Assembly (NCBI GenBank): GCA_964485095.1
Contig: CAZAIB010000020.1
Location: 1 to 64,000, forward strand
Source: CAYNWT01 sp964485095
GTDB lineage: Bacteria > Planctomycetota > Planctomycetia > Planctomycetales > Planctomycetaceae
DNA length: 64,000 bases
Reading direction: 5' to 3'
Within the stretch, counting starts at the first letter, position 1. Each line of letters opens with the position of its first letter. The position numbers and the translations under genes are program-made. Below the pieces are notes generated by a model that was given only the letters and a program-made list of their open reading frames with translations, was not told the DNA's origin and ran no database searches. Shown piece after piece: positions 23,474-32,013 of the stretch.

Positions 23474-26400
23474 TCAAACTTCTTCGTACGCAGGTTCGTC
23501 ACCGTCCAGGACGCGCTGCCAGGCGAGTTCAAATTGCTGATGCACGGGTCGGGGGCAAACGATCCGCGGTAGTGGCATGGAAAGATGTTCGTCGCCGCGG
23601 TCGATGCCAAACATCGTCAGCTTCCACGTCTCGATGGGCAGGTATGGGCGATCAAGTGGTTCCCAACCGCCAGGCACGAAATAGTTTCGTCCCGCCCGCG
23701 CTCGTTTGGCTTCCAGCAGCAGTTTCTTTTTGGTCAGCTCTGCCACGACGTTCTTGATGGCGGCTGGTTTCCAGTCGTTCCAGATTTTGATGTTGGCTGT
23801 CGTCGGTTCCGGCAGAGCCAACACCTGCAGATAGAACCCGGCGGCTTCTTCGCTGACCTTCAGCTTTTTCGCGACTGCTTCCACCAGCTTTGGAACCGAG
23901 TGGAACGGGTTCGCTTCGAACTGCCCGTCCGGTACCGGAGTTTTCTCGATGCGATCACAGACCGCTTTGAATTCGGCCGATCGCGCGAACAGCACTGCAG
24001 TGGCAGTGGGTAACCATGCGGCTTTCGTTGCCAGAACTTTATTCCTGACATCGTTCATGTCGGCAGGTTTCTTCACGCGGGCAGGTCGAAAGCCAAGACG
24101 GATCTGAGTTGTTCTCGCCGTCGCAACGACAACTCCATCGTCAGCCTGCAGGCGACCATCCTTGTCCTTCTTCGTCTTGTCGAACACCGTCTCAACCAAC
24201 TTGACGTAGTCTTCTCGCGATTCCCATGTCGATGCATGACCGCAGTCCAGCAGCAAATTCGGATTGTCGATCACACGAAGTATCGCGTCACGCACAGCTG
24301 GCATCGCAGCCCGCGCTTCATCGCCGACGGGTAGTTCTGCATCAATCATCAGCAGTGCTGTCGCGATCGCAGACAGGTCCGAAAGCCTGAACTCCGGGCC
24401 GTCGTTCATGCAGGAGACATACAACGAACTGTGATACGTACTGTGTCTAACAAGTTCGATTGCGTACTTCGTATCGGTCGAGAACATCGGATGGTTGGCC
24501 GGATCTGCCATGGCGGCAAGGGTGCGATTGTCGGCTGGAACGCGGGCTCGCATTTCGGCTGTAAGTGCCAAACGTTTGGGGGCGTTGTCCTTCCAGATCT
24601 GAGCCACTTCGGCAATCACCGTAGTTGTGTCAGACCACAGTCGTTCGGCGTCAGTAAAGATGTGTTCGTACAACCGCTTTCGGAACGCGATCGGCAACGC
24701 ATCCATGGAACTCGCAGCACGTTCTGTTTCTTTGACTTTGAGTTTCAAAGACGTCCGTTTTTCTTTCGACATCCCGCCGAACCAGAAGCACGCCGCTTCG
24801 GCGAAACTGATGCCGACCGCATCGGCGAACTGTTCCAAAGGTTCGCGTTCGATTTGAAGGTTCAGGTGCTTTCGTCCAGCCGCTGCGATGGATTTCAAAG
24901 CGTCTGTACTCCACGCGAAGTCCATTGGGTAGGACTCCCGGCTGCCGGTGTTATCTTTGTTGTCCCAGCATTTTGGCAGATGGAACTTTCCTTCCGGTGC
25001 GTATTCCAGCAGCGAACCGTACGGCCCGCTGAATTTGTAAAACACATACGTGTTACCGTGTTCTTCCCATGTGGGACACTGTTTGATCCAGGCTTCCGCT
25101 TCTTCGTCGTTGTCGTCACGGTCGCCGTGGTCGACCGGCAATTCCATCTCGTACTCGAACTTGCCGCCGATGCAGCGAAACTTTCCAGGTAGCTGTTGAA
25201 TGCCCTGTTGCAGCCAGTGTTCGATAAAGTCCGGCCACGCCGCAGGCTTCTCGCGTTCTTTTCGTACGGCTCGCCACAGGCCGCTGGTGAAATTTTGGAA
25301 CAGCTTCATCCAGTCTGCGGAAACCAGTGGGATAATCTGACCGTCCGGCAGCTTTCCGTTCAGTCGCATTCCCAGTGCCGTGAGATGTGATGCGATCCGG
25401 CCGTAACGTTCCGGGAAATAGACGTCGAGTTGGTTCAGGCCGGCACGGATGGGGGCTTCGATATCGTCTGAGACCGTGACCTGTTTCGGCTCAACAGTGT
25501 CCGGATCGTTCTTCACAACGATCCGTCCAATGATGTTCTGCTGTTCGGCCACACTCTTAGTCAGATGGACCAGTCCGTACGTCAAAGCGGCGTCGGTCAA
25601 TTTTGGAAACAGCTTCTTCATCGCTGCTTCCGTGTCGGCGAACTCGCGCGGCTTGTTTTTTTCTTTCTTCCGCGCCAGGTCCGTCTGCGCTGCGACGACT
25701 AACTGTTCGGCGTCTTCGTCTGTTACTTTGCGAAGCAGCTTCGATGTTTCCAAATCGCGAACCTGAAGCATGTGCCACCACTGCACCGGCATGCGATCGC
25801 ATTGGCCGCGGCGAGTGTAGGACCCGTCATCCAGCCGCAGGTTGAAACTGTTGTTCCAAATTGTTGAATCGCTGCGGTACCAGCCGGCCCAGTAGTCGCC
25901 TGTTACCACCAGGTAGTCATCGGAACCCGGCAGGTCCAACAAACCGATTGGCAGGTATCTGTTGTGCGCGGAACCTTCCCAGCGTCGTCCGTCAATGCCT
26001 TCGGCGACAACCGTTTTTTTCGCGGTCCGCTTGATGCGCCAGCCCACGTATCCGTCTTTTGCACCCAGCGGCGATTCGTTGACGTAGTCGTCCAGTTTTA
26101 GCAATTCACAGGAACTCAGCATCAACTGTTCGCCCGAATCAATGAAGTCCTCGAACCATGATGGCAGGGACTCACGACCTTTCGATCCATCGATCGGATT
26201 CCATTCGCGCGTGACGTACTTACTCTTGCTGTAGTCGTATTCCTGGTTCCAAACGCGTTCACCGTCGAAGTAAAACTCGCCATGATGCACTGACGGTTCG
26301 GCATCGTTGGCGGAAAACGATCGGACTCCGGAAAACCAGTTGCCATCGGACAGCTGAACCATCACGCCGTGTTTTGAACTCGGAAGCGATCCTTTTTCGA

Positions 26401-28279
26401 ACCGCTTCTTCGGCGTATCGATCCAGAAGGTGGCCGATTGGTAGGTGCGGTCATCGCGCGACTCAACCGCCAGTCGACCATCAATAAACGCGATGCCCGT
26501 AATCTCATGTTTTTTCGGCAACGGAACTTCACATTCCAGCACGACGCTGTCGCGGTTCACCACGATGACATTTTGCCCGTGGTACACAATCGCGTTCGGT
26601 AACGCCCCCGCGATGTGAACGCTGGAACCGGGTTTCGGCCGCAGTTTTTCAACGGCTTGCTCAAGAACCGGCCAGCCATATTCGTCCAGCAAACCTCCAC
26701 GCAGGTTGCGGCCCAGAACCGGGCCCAGCCGAATCTGTTTGAGCTTTGCAAACGGTTCCGGAAATTCGCGGAACGTTGACTTGAACGTCTTTGTTTTGGT
26801 TTCTTCGACTTTCTCTTCGGTGTACGGAATCGCGTAGCTGTCGATGTCGTTAACCAGTTCCGTCAACCATTCCCGCCGCGCTTCTTTCAGTGCCTGTTTG
26901 CCGCTGGCATGTTGTTCGAATTTCGCCTCACCCGCTGACCTGGGCACGGCTTTGGAAAGCAGCTTCGCGAATCGTTTGTCGTTATGAACAAACATCGGAT
27001 CGCGCGGGCGTTCGGGCATTTCTTCGACCGTTTGAGCCCAGCTGGACAGGTCGAACATCGATTTGTCCGTCGGGTCGGCAACCAGAATGTTTGATTCAAG
27101 AGCGTGGTCGAGCAGATCGACGTCGATCGTATTTTCCGAATGCAAATCGACCGGGATCCCGTCGGCTCGCAACCGATCGGCCATCCGATCAATTAGCCGA
27201 AACGCGGCCACCGGTGCGCCTCGTTTCAAGCGAGTGTGAAACCAGGCCGCAGGACTGTCTTTCGGTTTAGCTTCGTCGGGAACGTCCGTCTTCCATGCGT
27301 TCTCCAGCACGCCGATTTGATCCAAAAACGCCGTCCACTTCCACGTCGAACGCACCCAGTAGCCCCACTCGGGAATCATGTTTAGCACGAACCCGGCAAA
27401 CTGCGAGTTCGTCTTCGCCAACTCGCGCGCCGTGTCGGTGTAGGATTCCCAAAACGATTCCGGCGCGCGGACCATCGCGGGGGCGTCGCTGATTTCCTGC
27501 AGGAACGACAAGTGTTCGGCGTCCTTGTCCAGTTTCGCGTTCTTGATGAGCCGATCCAGATCTTTCTTCATCGACGCGTACGGTGGCACGCCGCCCAGAG
27601 TTCGCCGCAGGCACAGCGTTCGGAAAAACTCCCACGCCTCCTTTGGCTTCTGCGTCTTCTGAAGTTCCTTGCCGTATTCGCTAAGCGTCTTAATCGACAG
27701 GCATCCGGCGAGCGCGAATTCCAGGAACGCGTCGCGCCGCATTTCTTCGTCGACTTTTAGCGCATGAACCTTCTCAGCCTCTCGCGCCTTGTTGAACGCG
27801 CGCGCTGCGTAGGTCTGGCTGCCGACATCCATGAAGATGCGGCCGACTTCCTCCCAGTAGCTGGGCAAAAAATGAGCCACACTGCGGCCCAGTTTTTCGC
27901 ACGTTGAAGAGAAGGCTTCGTACGCATGGCCGGGTTTGCTTTTCGCTCGCCGGGCCGCCTTCTTCATCGACTTCACAAGCTGCAGAGCGTACTTCGCGTG
28001 CTTTGGATCGTTAATCAAAGCCCAGCCGGGAAACCCAAGCGCTTGCCGACGACGCTTGGCGACGGGGCCTTGGACTTCCGGTTCCCCAAAGCCCAGAAAC
28101 TCCATTTCCAGGTCATCGCCCTGAGCCAGCTTGTCCGCCGACAAACGAACCACCGGCGTTCCCAGCCCCGGATGCGCATACACTCGCGCGCTGATGTCGT
28201 CGACGGGTTCTTTAGAACTGACTTTCTGCTTCGCGGTCAGCAGAGCACCGGCTTCGAGGAGTTGTTCGATCGCGCTCAT
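23474..28279 (-). CDS. Very large cytosolic protein of the MoxR-VWA cluster
   Basis: 1601 residues starting at an ATG that overlaps the DUF4132 gene stop (TCATGA), so the two are translationally coupled. There is no signal peptide or membrane span. The N-terminal third (about 90-330) is helical and TPR-like (YAARAFNKAREAEKVHALKV, KPKEAWEFFRTLCLRR). The middle (about 530-860) is beta-rich with repeated Trp/Tyr strands (GYVGWRIKRTAKKTVVAEG, DDYLVVTGDYWAGWYRSDS) and may be a propeller. The C-terminal third is helical again. I do not recognise a named domain; large proteins in this position are often labelled DNA-binding in databases, without evidence that I know of. It probably acts as a scaffold or substrate of the MoxR machine. 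Confidence 0.75.
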   Translation of the reverse strand: MSAIEQLLEAGALLTAKQKVSSKEPVDDISARVYAHPGLGTPVVRLSADKLAQGDDLEMEFLGFGEPEVQGPVAKRRRQALGFPGWALINDPKHAKYALQLVKSMKKAARRAKSKPGHAYEAFSSTCEKLGRSVAHFLPSYWEEVGRIFMDVGSQTYAARAFNKAREAEKVHALKVDEEMRRDAFLEFALAGCLSIKTLSEYGKELQKTQKPKEAWEFFRTLCLRRTLGGVPPYASMKKDLDRLIKNAKLDKDAEHLSFLQEISDAPAMVRAPESFWESYTDTARELAKTNSQFAGFVLNMIPEWGYWVRSTWKWTAFLDQIGVLENAWKTDVPDEAKPKDSPAAWFHTRLKRGAPVAAFRLIDRMADRLRADGIPVDLHSENTIDVDLLDHALESNILVADPTDKSMFDLSSWAQTVEEMPERPRDPMFVHNDKRFAKLLSKAVPRSAGEAKFEQHASGKQALKEARREWLTELVNDIDSYAIPYTEEKVEETKTKTFKSTFREFPEPFAKLKQIRLGPVLGRNLRGGLLDEYGWPVLEQAVEKLRPKPGSSVHIAGALPNAIVYHGQNVIVVNRDSVVLECEVPLPKKHEITGIAFIDGRLAVESRDDRTYQSATFWIDTPKKRFEKGSLPSSKHGVMVQLSDGNWFSGVRSFSANDAEPSVHHGEFYFDGERVWNQEYDYSKSKYVTREWNPIDGSKGRESLPSWFEDFIDSGEQLMLSSCELLKLDDYVNESPLGAKDGYVGWRIKRTAKKTVVAEGIDGRRWEGSAHNRYLPIGLLDLPGSDDYLVVTGDYWAGWYRSDSTIWNNSFNLRLDDGSYTRRGQCDRMPVQWWHMLQVRDLETSKLLRKVTDEDAEQLVVAAQTDLARKKEKNKPREFADTEAAMKKLFPKLTDAALTYGLVHLTKSVAEQQNIIGRIVVKNDPDTVEPKQVTVSDDIEAPIRAGLNQLDVYFPERYGRIASHLTALGMRLNGKLPDGQIIPLVSADWMKLFQNFTSGLWRAVRKEREKPAAWPDFIEHWLQQGIQQLPGKFRCIGGKFEYEMELPVDHGDRDDNDEEAEAWIKQCPTWEEHGNTYVFYKFSGPYGSLLEYAPEGKFHLPKCWDNKDNTGSRESYPMDFAWSTDALKSIAAAGRKHLNLQIEREPLEQFADAVGISFAEAACFWFGGMSKEKRTSLKLKVKETERAASSMDALPIAFRKRLYEHIFTDAERLWSDTTTVIAEVAQIWKDNAPKRLALTAEMRARVPADNRTLAAMADPANHPMFSTDTKYAIELVRHSTYHSSLYVSCMNDGPEFRLSDLSAIATALLMIDAELPVGDEARAAMPAVRDAILRVIDNPNLLLDCGHASTWESREDYVKLVETVFDKTKKDKDGRLQADDGVVVATARTTQIRLGFRPARVKKPADMNDVRNKVLATKAAWLPTATAVLFARSAEFKAVCDRIEKTPVPDGQFEANPFHSVPKLVEAVAKKLKVSEEAAGFYLQVLALPEPTTANIKIWNDWKPAAIKNVVAELTKKKLLLEAKRARAGRNYFVPGGWEPLDRPYLPIETWKLTMFGIDRGDEHLSMPLPRIVCPRPVHQQFELAWQRVLDGDEPAYEEV

Positions 28280-29397
28280 GATTCTTTTTTCTCCTCCTCG
28301 ATGTACCGCTTGCTGTAGATCGCGGCCGCCATGCGCAGACCTTCGCTGAACGCGACGGGGCCAACATCTTTCAGCTCAACAGCTTTCTCTTCGCTGTTCA
28401 CAAACGACAAATCGCCCGTCCATGTTTCGTACTCCGGATCGCCTTCACCAATCCAGTAGCGAGCTTCAATCTGCGAACCGCCTTCGAACACCGTGCACGT
28501 CGCGCTCCCGCCGCGCACTCGATACCCCCGAGCCCGCGCGGCGCTGTTGGCGTGCGACAGCATTTGAAACTGACCGCCACCAAAGTCGCGGATGTTGTGT
28601 GTTCCTTCGAATTTCTTTGCGTCGTACTTCCATGTCTCACGGAACAACTGGTCGGTCTGTTGTTTGAGATCCAGTTCTGTGGCGAGTTCGCGGAAGTCGG
28701 ACAATTCGTCCAGCAGAATGGGGTGCGGGATGGCAATCGTCTGCGACTTCAGCCACTGGGTTTCGCCATCCAGGTCAACGACACCGATGCCTTTCTTGTC
28801 ATCAACACCACGCAGGAACCCCGCGCGATCCTGATCGAAATCGGACTTCGCCAGCGGCGCGACAACAACGTTTTCCAGGACACCACGCCAGGCCTCGTCG
28901 GCCCACACCGATGCCAGAACTTCGCGTGGAACCGGCAGCGACCGCAGCATCCAGGCCTCGGCCGAATCCGTACATTCCTGCCGATGCACGACAAGCCAGT
29001 CCCGCAGCGCAAGTAGTTGCTCAGCCAGTTCTGTTTTCTTCAGCGACGCCGGAACGGAAGCCAGCTTCTTCCCCTTCGCGTTCCTCGCGTACAGCCTCTT
29101 GCCCTTCAAAGCCAGGCAGTAGCCTTTGTCAGCAGGAAGCCAGCGGAACCCGTCTTCGACGATGACCCCTTGTGCCGCACCACCCGCGGCGCTGGTGTCC
29201 TTCGCCGATTCCGCGCTGGCCGCACGCTTGGTTTTCTTCCTCGAAGCCGCCTTCTTTTTTGATGCCACTTTTTTCTTGGCGGGTGGCTTCGCTGCCGCTT
29301 TCTTGCCGGCAGCCTTTTTCTTTACGGGGGCTTTCTTCTTTTTGGCAGCTGTCTTTTTCGTACTGGCCTTCTTCTTAGCAGCTTTCTTCTTCGCCAT
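28276..29397 (-). CDS. DUF4132 protein with histone H1-like lysine-rich tail
   Basis: About 373 residues from the ATG at 29397. Residues 1-60 are a lysine/alanine tail of the histone H1 type (KKKAAKKKASTKKTAAKKKK) that should bind DNA or RNA. The C-terminal 250 residues match DUF4132: EAWRGVLENVVVAPLAKSDF, GFLRGVDDKKGIGVVDLDGE and HPILLDELSDFRELATELDL. DUF4132 is found in E. coli YehI and MolR, whose genes lie beside yehL-yehM-yehP-yehQ. This is the first gene of the cluster, and its stop overlaps the start of the 1601-residue gene. The function is unknown; the tail is an unusual addition that suggests nucleoid or nucleic-acid contact. Confidence 0.7.
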   Translation of the reverse strand: MAKKKAAKKKASTKKTAAKKKKAPVKKKAAGKKAAAKPPAKKKVASKKKAASRKKTKRAASAESAKDTSAAGGAAQGVIVEDGFRWLPADKGYCLALKGKRLYARNAKGKKLASVPASLKKTELAEQLLALRDWLVVHRQECTDSAEAWMLRSLPVPREVLASVWADEAWRGVLENVVVAPLAKSDFDQDRAGFLRGVDDKKGIGVVDLDGETQWLKSQTIAIPHPILLDELSDFRELATELDLKQQTDQLFRETWKYDAKKFEGTHNIRDFGGGQFQMLSHANSAARARGYRVRGGSATCTVFEGGSQIEARYWIGEGDPEYETWTGDLSFVNSEEKAVELKDVGPVAFSEGLRMAAAIYSKRYIEEEKKES

Positions 29398-29575
29398 GAG
29401 CGCCTCAGAACTCAAGTTCAAGTGAGCCGCTTCGCGGCGTGTTTGTGTGCAGAGTCGATGCAAATGGAATTGCGTTGGTTCCATTGTGGGCTGCGTGGAG
29501 CAGTTTGCAATGCGGGCGTGGTACGACCCAACGTGATCACCAACTGCGGTCGGCACTTCGAGGCTGAGAAAAAAT

Positions 29576-29706
29576 GGGTGGCCGGGGTTGGAGCGAGGCA
29601 CGAGTGAAACCCCGGAACGTGATTCGAACGTTTCACTTGAATCGGAGCCCTGCTGGTTGATCGCACCGGGGTTTCCTTCGCAGGCTCAGTCCAACCCCGG
29701 CCACCC
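29576..29706. repeat. 131-base palindromic element
   Basis: GGGTGGCCGGGGTTGGA at 29576-29592 is repeated in exact complement at 29690-29706, and an inner pair (GAAACCCCGG and CCGGGGTTTC) extends the fold. It lies in the 350-base gap (29398-29747) upstream of the DUF4132 gene; the rest of that gap must hold the cluster promoter, which I cannot pinpoint. It is probably a non-autonomous mobile or REP-like element. Confidence 0.75.
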
Positions 29707-29747
29707 AAACGGTGATGGACCAAAAATTCACAGCCTTTCCGAGAAGT

Positions 29748-30050
29748 TCAAACACGGCGGGAGAAGCGAATTTCAGAATCAGTTGCGCAGTTTGGGCACG
29801 TAATCAAGCGACACGTTGGATGACAGTGGATCAAGTCGTCCTCGCCATTGCTCCAGAGTTCTTCCCACGGCGAAGTATCCGTACCCGCAATTACGGCAGG
29901 GAGGCCGAATTGAGCGTCGCATTTGGGACAGGCAAGGCAGGCGAACTCCGTGAACTGACGGCGCTCTACTAGTGCACCGATGACATTGGTTATGCCGATA
30001 AATGCTGCCGTAAGCGCGACAGCGATCAGGAGTGTGTAAAGGTATGCCAT
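29748..30050 (-). CDS. Small membrane protein with a cysteine zinc-binding motif
   Basis: 100 residues. The N-terminal transmembrane segment (LYTLLIAVALTAAFIGITNV) is followed by CLACPKC near residue 40 and a second pair CPNC near residue 86, so a zinc ribbon faces the cytoplasm or periplasm. A His/Cys stretch (IHCHPTC) lies between them. I do not recognise the family. The gene is monocistronic, with an upstream gap of 92 bases to the end of the next minus-strand gene. Confidence 0.6.
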   Translation of the reverse strand: MAYLYTLLIAVALTAAFIGITNVIGALVERRQFTEFACLACPKCDAQFGLPAVIAGTDTSPWEELWSNGEDDLIHCHPTCRLITCPNCATDSEIRFSRRV

Positions 30051-30142
30051 CAGAGAAGTCAGCGGCGGCTAACGGAAGGTTTTTACGACACCGCTTCTGA
30101 TATCAAAGATGCGGCTTGAATTGTTGTGTGACCAGTGAGTCG

Positions 30143-30517
30143 TCAATACCCCGTGATTTCAGAGTAGATTGCAACCCCATCCGTATCAAAGTGGACGTAA
30201 ACAAACGCGTCGTCCATCCCATACATGCTCCAGGAGCCAATGTAGTACGAGAATACTTCCGCTCCGCGAAGGCGGTGTCCCCCGGCGTCGGTCGCGGAAG
30301 TGAGTCTGTTTCCCGGTTCACCGAGCAAGTTGAGTACTTCCTGTTGGTTCAAGCCTCGAACGCGAGAAGCAACGTCACGGGCCATTGGAGCGCGGTCATG
30401 GTTCGAGACCGCAGCCCACCGATCTTGGTCGAAAGGGCGATCGTCAAACGGGTCAACCCAACGAGTGAACGCAACAAATGACGCGAGGAGTGTTGCCACG
30501 ACCGCGGCAACGATCAA
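30143..30517 (-). CDS. Membrane-anchored SmpA/BamE-like protein
   Basis: 124 residues with a likely TTG start at 30517; no ATG fits. It opens with a hydrophobic anchor (IVAAVVATLLASFVAFT). Residues 45-124 resemble the SmpA/OmlA (BamE) fold: VRGLNQQEVLNLLGEPGNRL, then a FSYYIGSW strand and AFVYVHFDTDGVAIYSEI at the end. In proteobacteria BamE assists outer-membrane protein assembly, but this fold is widely reused, and a BAM role here is not shown. Confidence 0.6.
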   Translation of the reverse strand: MIVAAVVATLLASFVAFTRWVDPFDDRPFDQDRWAAVSNHDRAPMARDVASRVRGLNQQEVLNLLGEPGNRLTSATDAGGHRLRGAEVFSYYIGSWSMYGMDDAFVYVHFDTDGVAIYSEITGY

Positions 30518-30724
30518 GAGTGTTCGAGTTGAGAATCGAATGTGAGGCCCTCAAGGTAGTCGCACAACAGAAGGCGAACTCGGTGCTGCGAGTGAAGTGT
30601 GGATCAACAACACGACACATTCAAACAGGTCAGCCTGTTTGCTTCTGCCCAGGAAGTCGAGATCTGGCATTGGGGTGAGAGATCCGTCAGTATGGCGACT
30701 CACCTATTCAAAGGCAGTGTGCTC

Positions 30725-31651
30725 ATGAAGCTGTTCTATGCGTTGCTTTTTCTTCCTGCGATGTCGATCTGCGCTGGGGCGGAGGAACCGCCGTTTGTTG
30801 TGGTTCTTGGTGTGGCTCAGGATGCCGGGTATCCGCAGGCCGGGTGTCAAAAAGCTTGCTGCAAGCATGTGGCGAAAGATCCAGGGTTGCGGCGGTTTGC
30901 ATCTTCGGTTGCTGTTGTTGATCCCGATACGAAGCAACGTTGGTTGATCGATTGCACGCCCGACTTCCGCGAGCAGCTACGACTGCTTGACAGCATTGCG
31001 CCGCCGGTCGCAGCTCAACCTCTGGACGGTATCCTTTTAACTCACGCGCACATTGGGCATTACTCAGGCCTGGTGCATTTGGGACGGGAAGTCATGGGAA
31101 CGAAAGCGGTCCCGGTGTTCGCCATGCCGCGGATGCGCGATTTTCTGACGCAGAACGGACCGTGGTCTCAACTGGTTTCGCTGAAGAACATCTCGCTGAA
31201 AGAATTGAGCGCAGGCAAGACGGTTCAGCTTAACAAGCGCGTGTCTGTGACGCCGCTCTTGGTTCCGCATCGCGACGAGTTTAGTGAGACCGTTGGTTTT
31301 GTGGTGAAGGGGCCGTCGCGTTCTGTCTTATTCCTGCCGGACATAGACAAATGGGAGAAGTGGAAGACTCCTGTAGAACAGATACTGTCGAAGGTTGATG
31401 TGGCGTACCTGGACGGATCGTTCTTCACGAACGGCGAGATTCCGGGACGCGATATGTCGCTGATCCCGCATCCGTTTATTGAAGAAAGCCTTGCCCGGTT
31501 CGCAAAGTTGCCGAAGCCCGTTCGAGACAGGGTGCGGTTTATTCATTTGAACCATACGAACCCGGCGCTGCGGGCCGAGAGTGCAGCGGCGCGAACGATT
31601 CGGTCCAGCGGGTCACACGTTGCACAACAAGGCGAACGTCAGGAGCTATGA
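30725..31651 (+). CDS. Secreted metallo-beta-lactamase-fold protein, PqqB-like
   Basis: About 308 residues from the ATG at 30725, which gives a clean signal peptide (LFYALLFLPAMSICAGA). The body resembles PqqB: VVLGVAQDAGYPQAGCQKAC, then WLIDCTPDFREQL, the metal motif LLTHAHIGHYSGL (HxHxxH-like) and LFLPDIDKW and VAYLDGSFF later. PqqB belongs to the metallo-hydrolase superfamily and acts in PQQ synthesis in the cytoplasm, but this copy is exported and no other pqq gene is nearby. It is therefore better called a PqqB-like hydrolase of unknown substrate. The following gene starts directly after its stop. Confidence 0.8.
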   Translation: MKLFYALLFLPAMSICAGAEEPPFVVVLGVAQDAGYPQAGCQKACCKHVAKDPGLRRFASSVAVVDPDTKQRWLIDCTPDFREQLRLLDSIAPPVAAQPLDGILLTHAHIGHYSGLVHLGREVMGTKAVPVFAMPRMRDFLTQNGPWSQLVSLKNISLKELSAGKTVQLNKRVSVTPLLVPHRDEFSETVGFVVKGPSRSVLFLPDIDKWEKWKTPVEQILSKVDVAYLDGSFFTNGEIPGRDMSLIPHPFIEESLARFAKLPKPVRDRVRFIHLNHTNPALRAESAAARTIRSSGSHVAQQGERQEL

Positions 31652-31939
31652 ATGCTGGGCGATCTTCAGAACCCGAAGTGGATGTACCTGAAGGCCGCGC
31701 TGTTCTTATTCCTGGGCGCGTCTAGCGCGATACTGATCGTGCTTGATCGACCAACGGTGAAGACGGGGCTGTTGGTAGCTCTGGTGGCGTGGTCGTTCTC
31801 GCGGGCGTACTACTTCGCGTTCTATGTCATCGAGAAGTATGTCGATCCCAAGTTCCGATTTGACGGAATCACCTCGGCCGTGCGTTTTTGCCTACGCACG
31901 GATGGTTCGTCGGAAGAACCAAGCAAGTCAGCGGACTAG
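31652..31939 (+). CDS. Small inner-membrane protein
   Basis: 95 residues, beginning at the base after the previous stop (TGA-ATG), so it is translationally coupled to the PqqB-like gene. Two transmembrane helices are evident (YLKAALFLFLGASSAILIVL and TGLLVALVAWSFSRAYYFAF), with a positive cytoplasmic tail (KYVDPKFRFDG). No catalytic motif is seen. The pair is likely a planctomycete unit of unknown function. Confidence 0.7.
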   Translation: MLGDLQNPKWMYLKAALFLFLGASSAILIVLDRPTVKTGLLVALVAWSFSRAYYFAFYVIEKYVDPKFRFDGITSAVRFCLRTDGSSEEPSKSAD

Positions 31940-32013
31940 CGCGCGGCGGAGGGCACCTTCGGTGCGCGGTTGTCGCGCACACTTTTCCTAAGTACTAGCA
32001 CCGACAGACTCAC

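Noticed and set aside
30725..31651. Assignment as genuine PQQ biosynthesis gene pqqB
   Set aside because: It carries a signal peptide and no other pqq genes are nearby, so only a PqqB-like fold is claimed.
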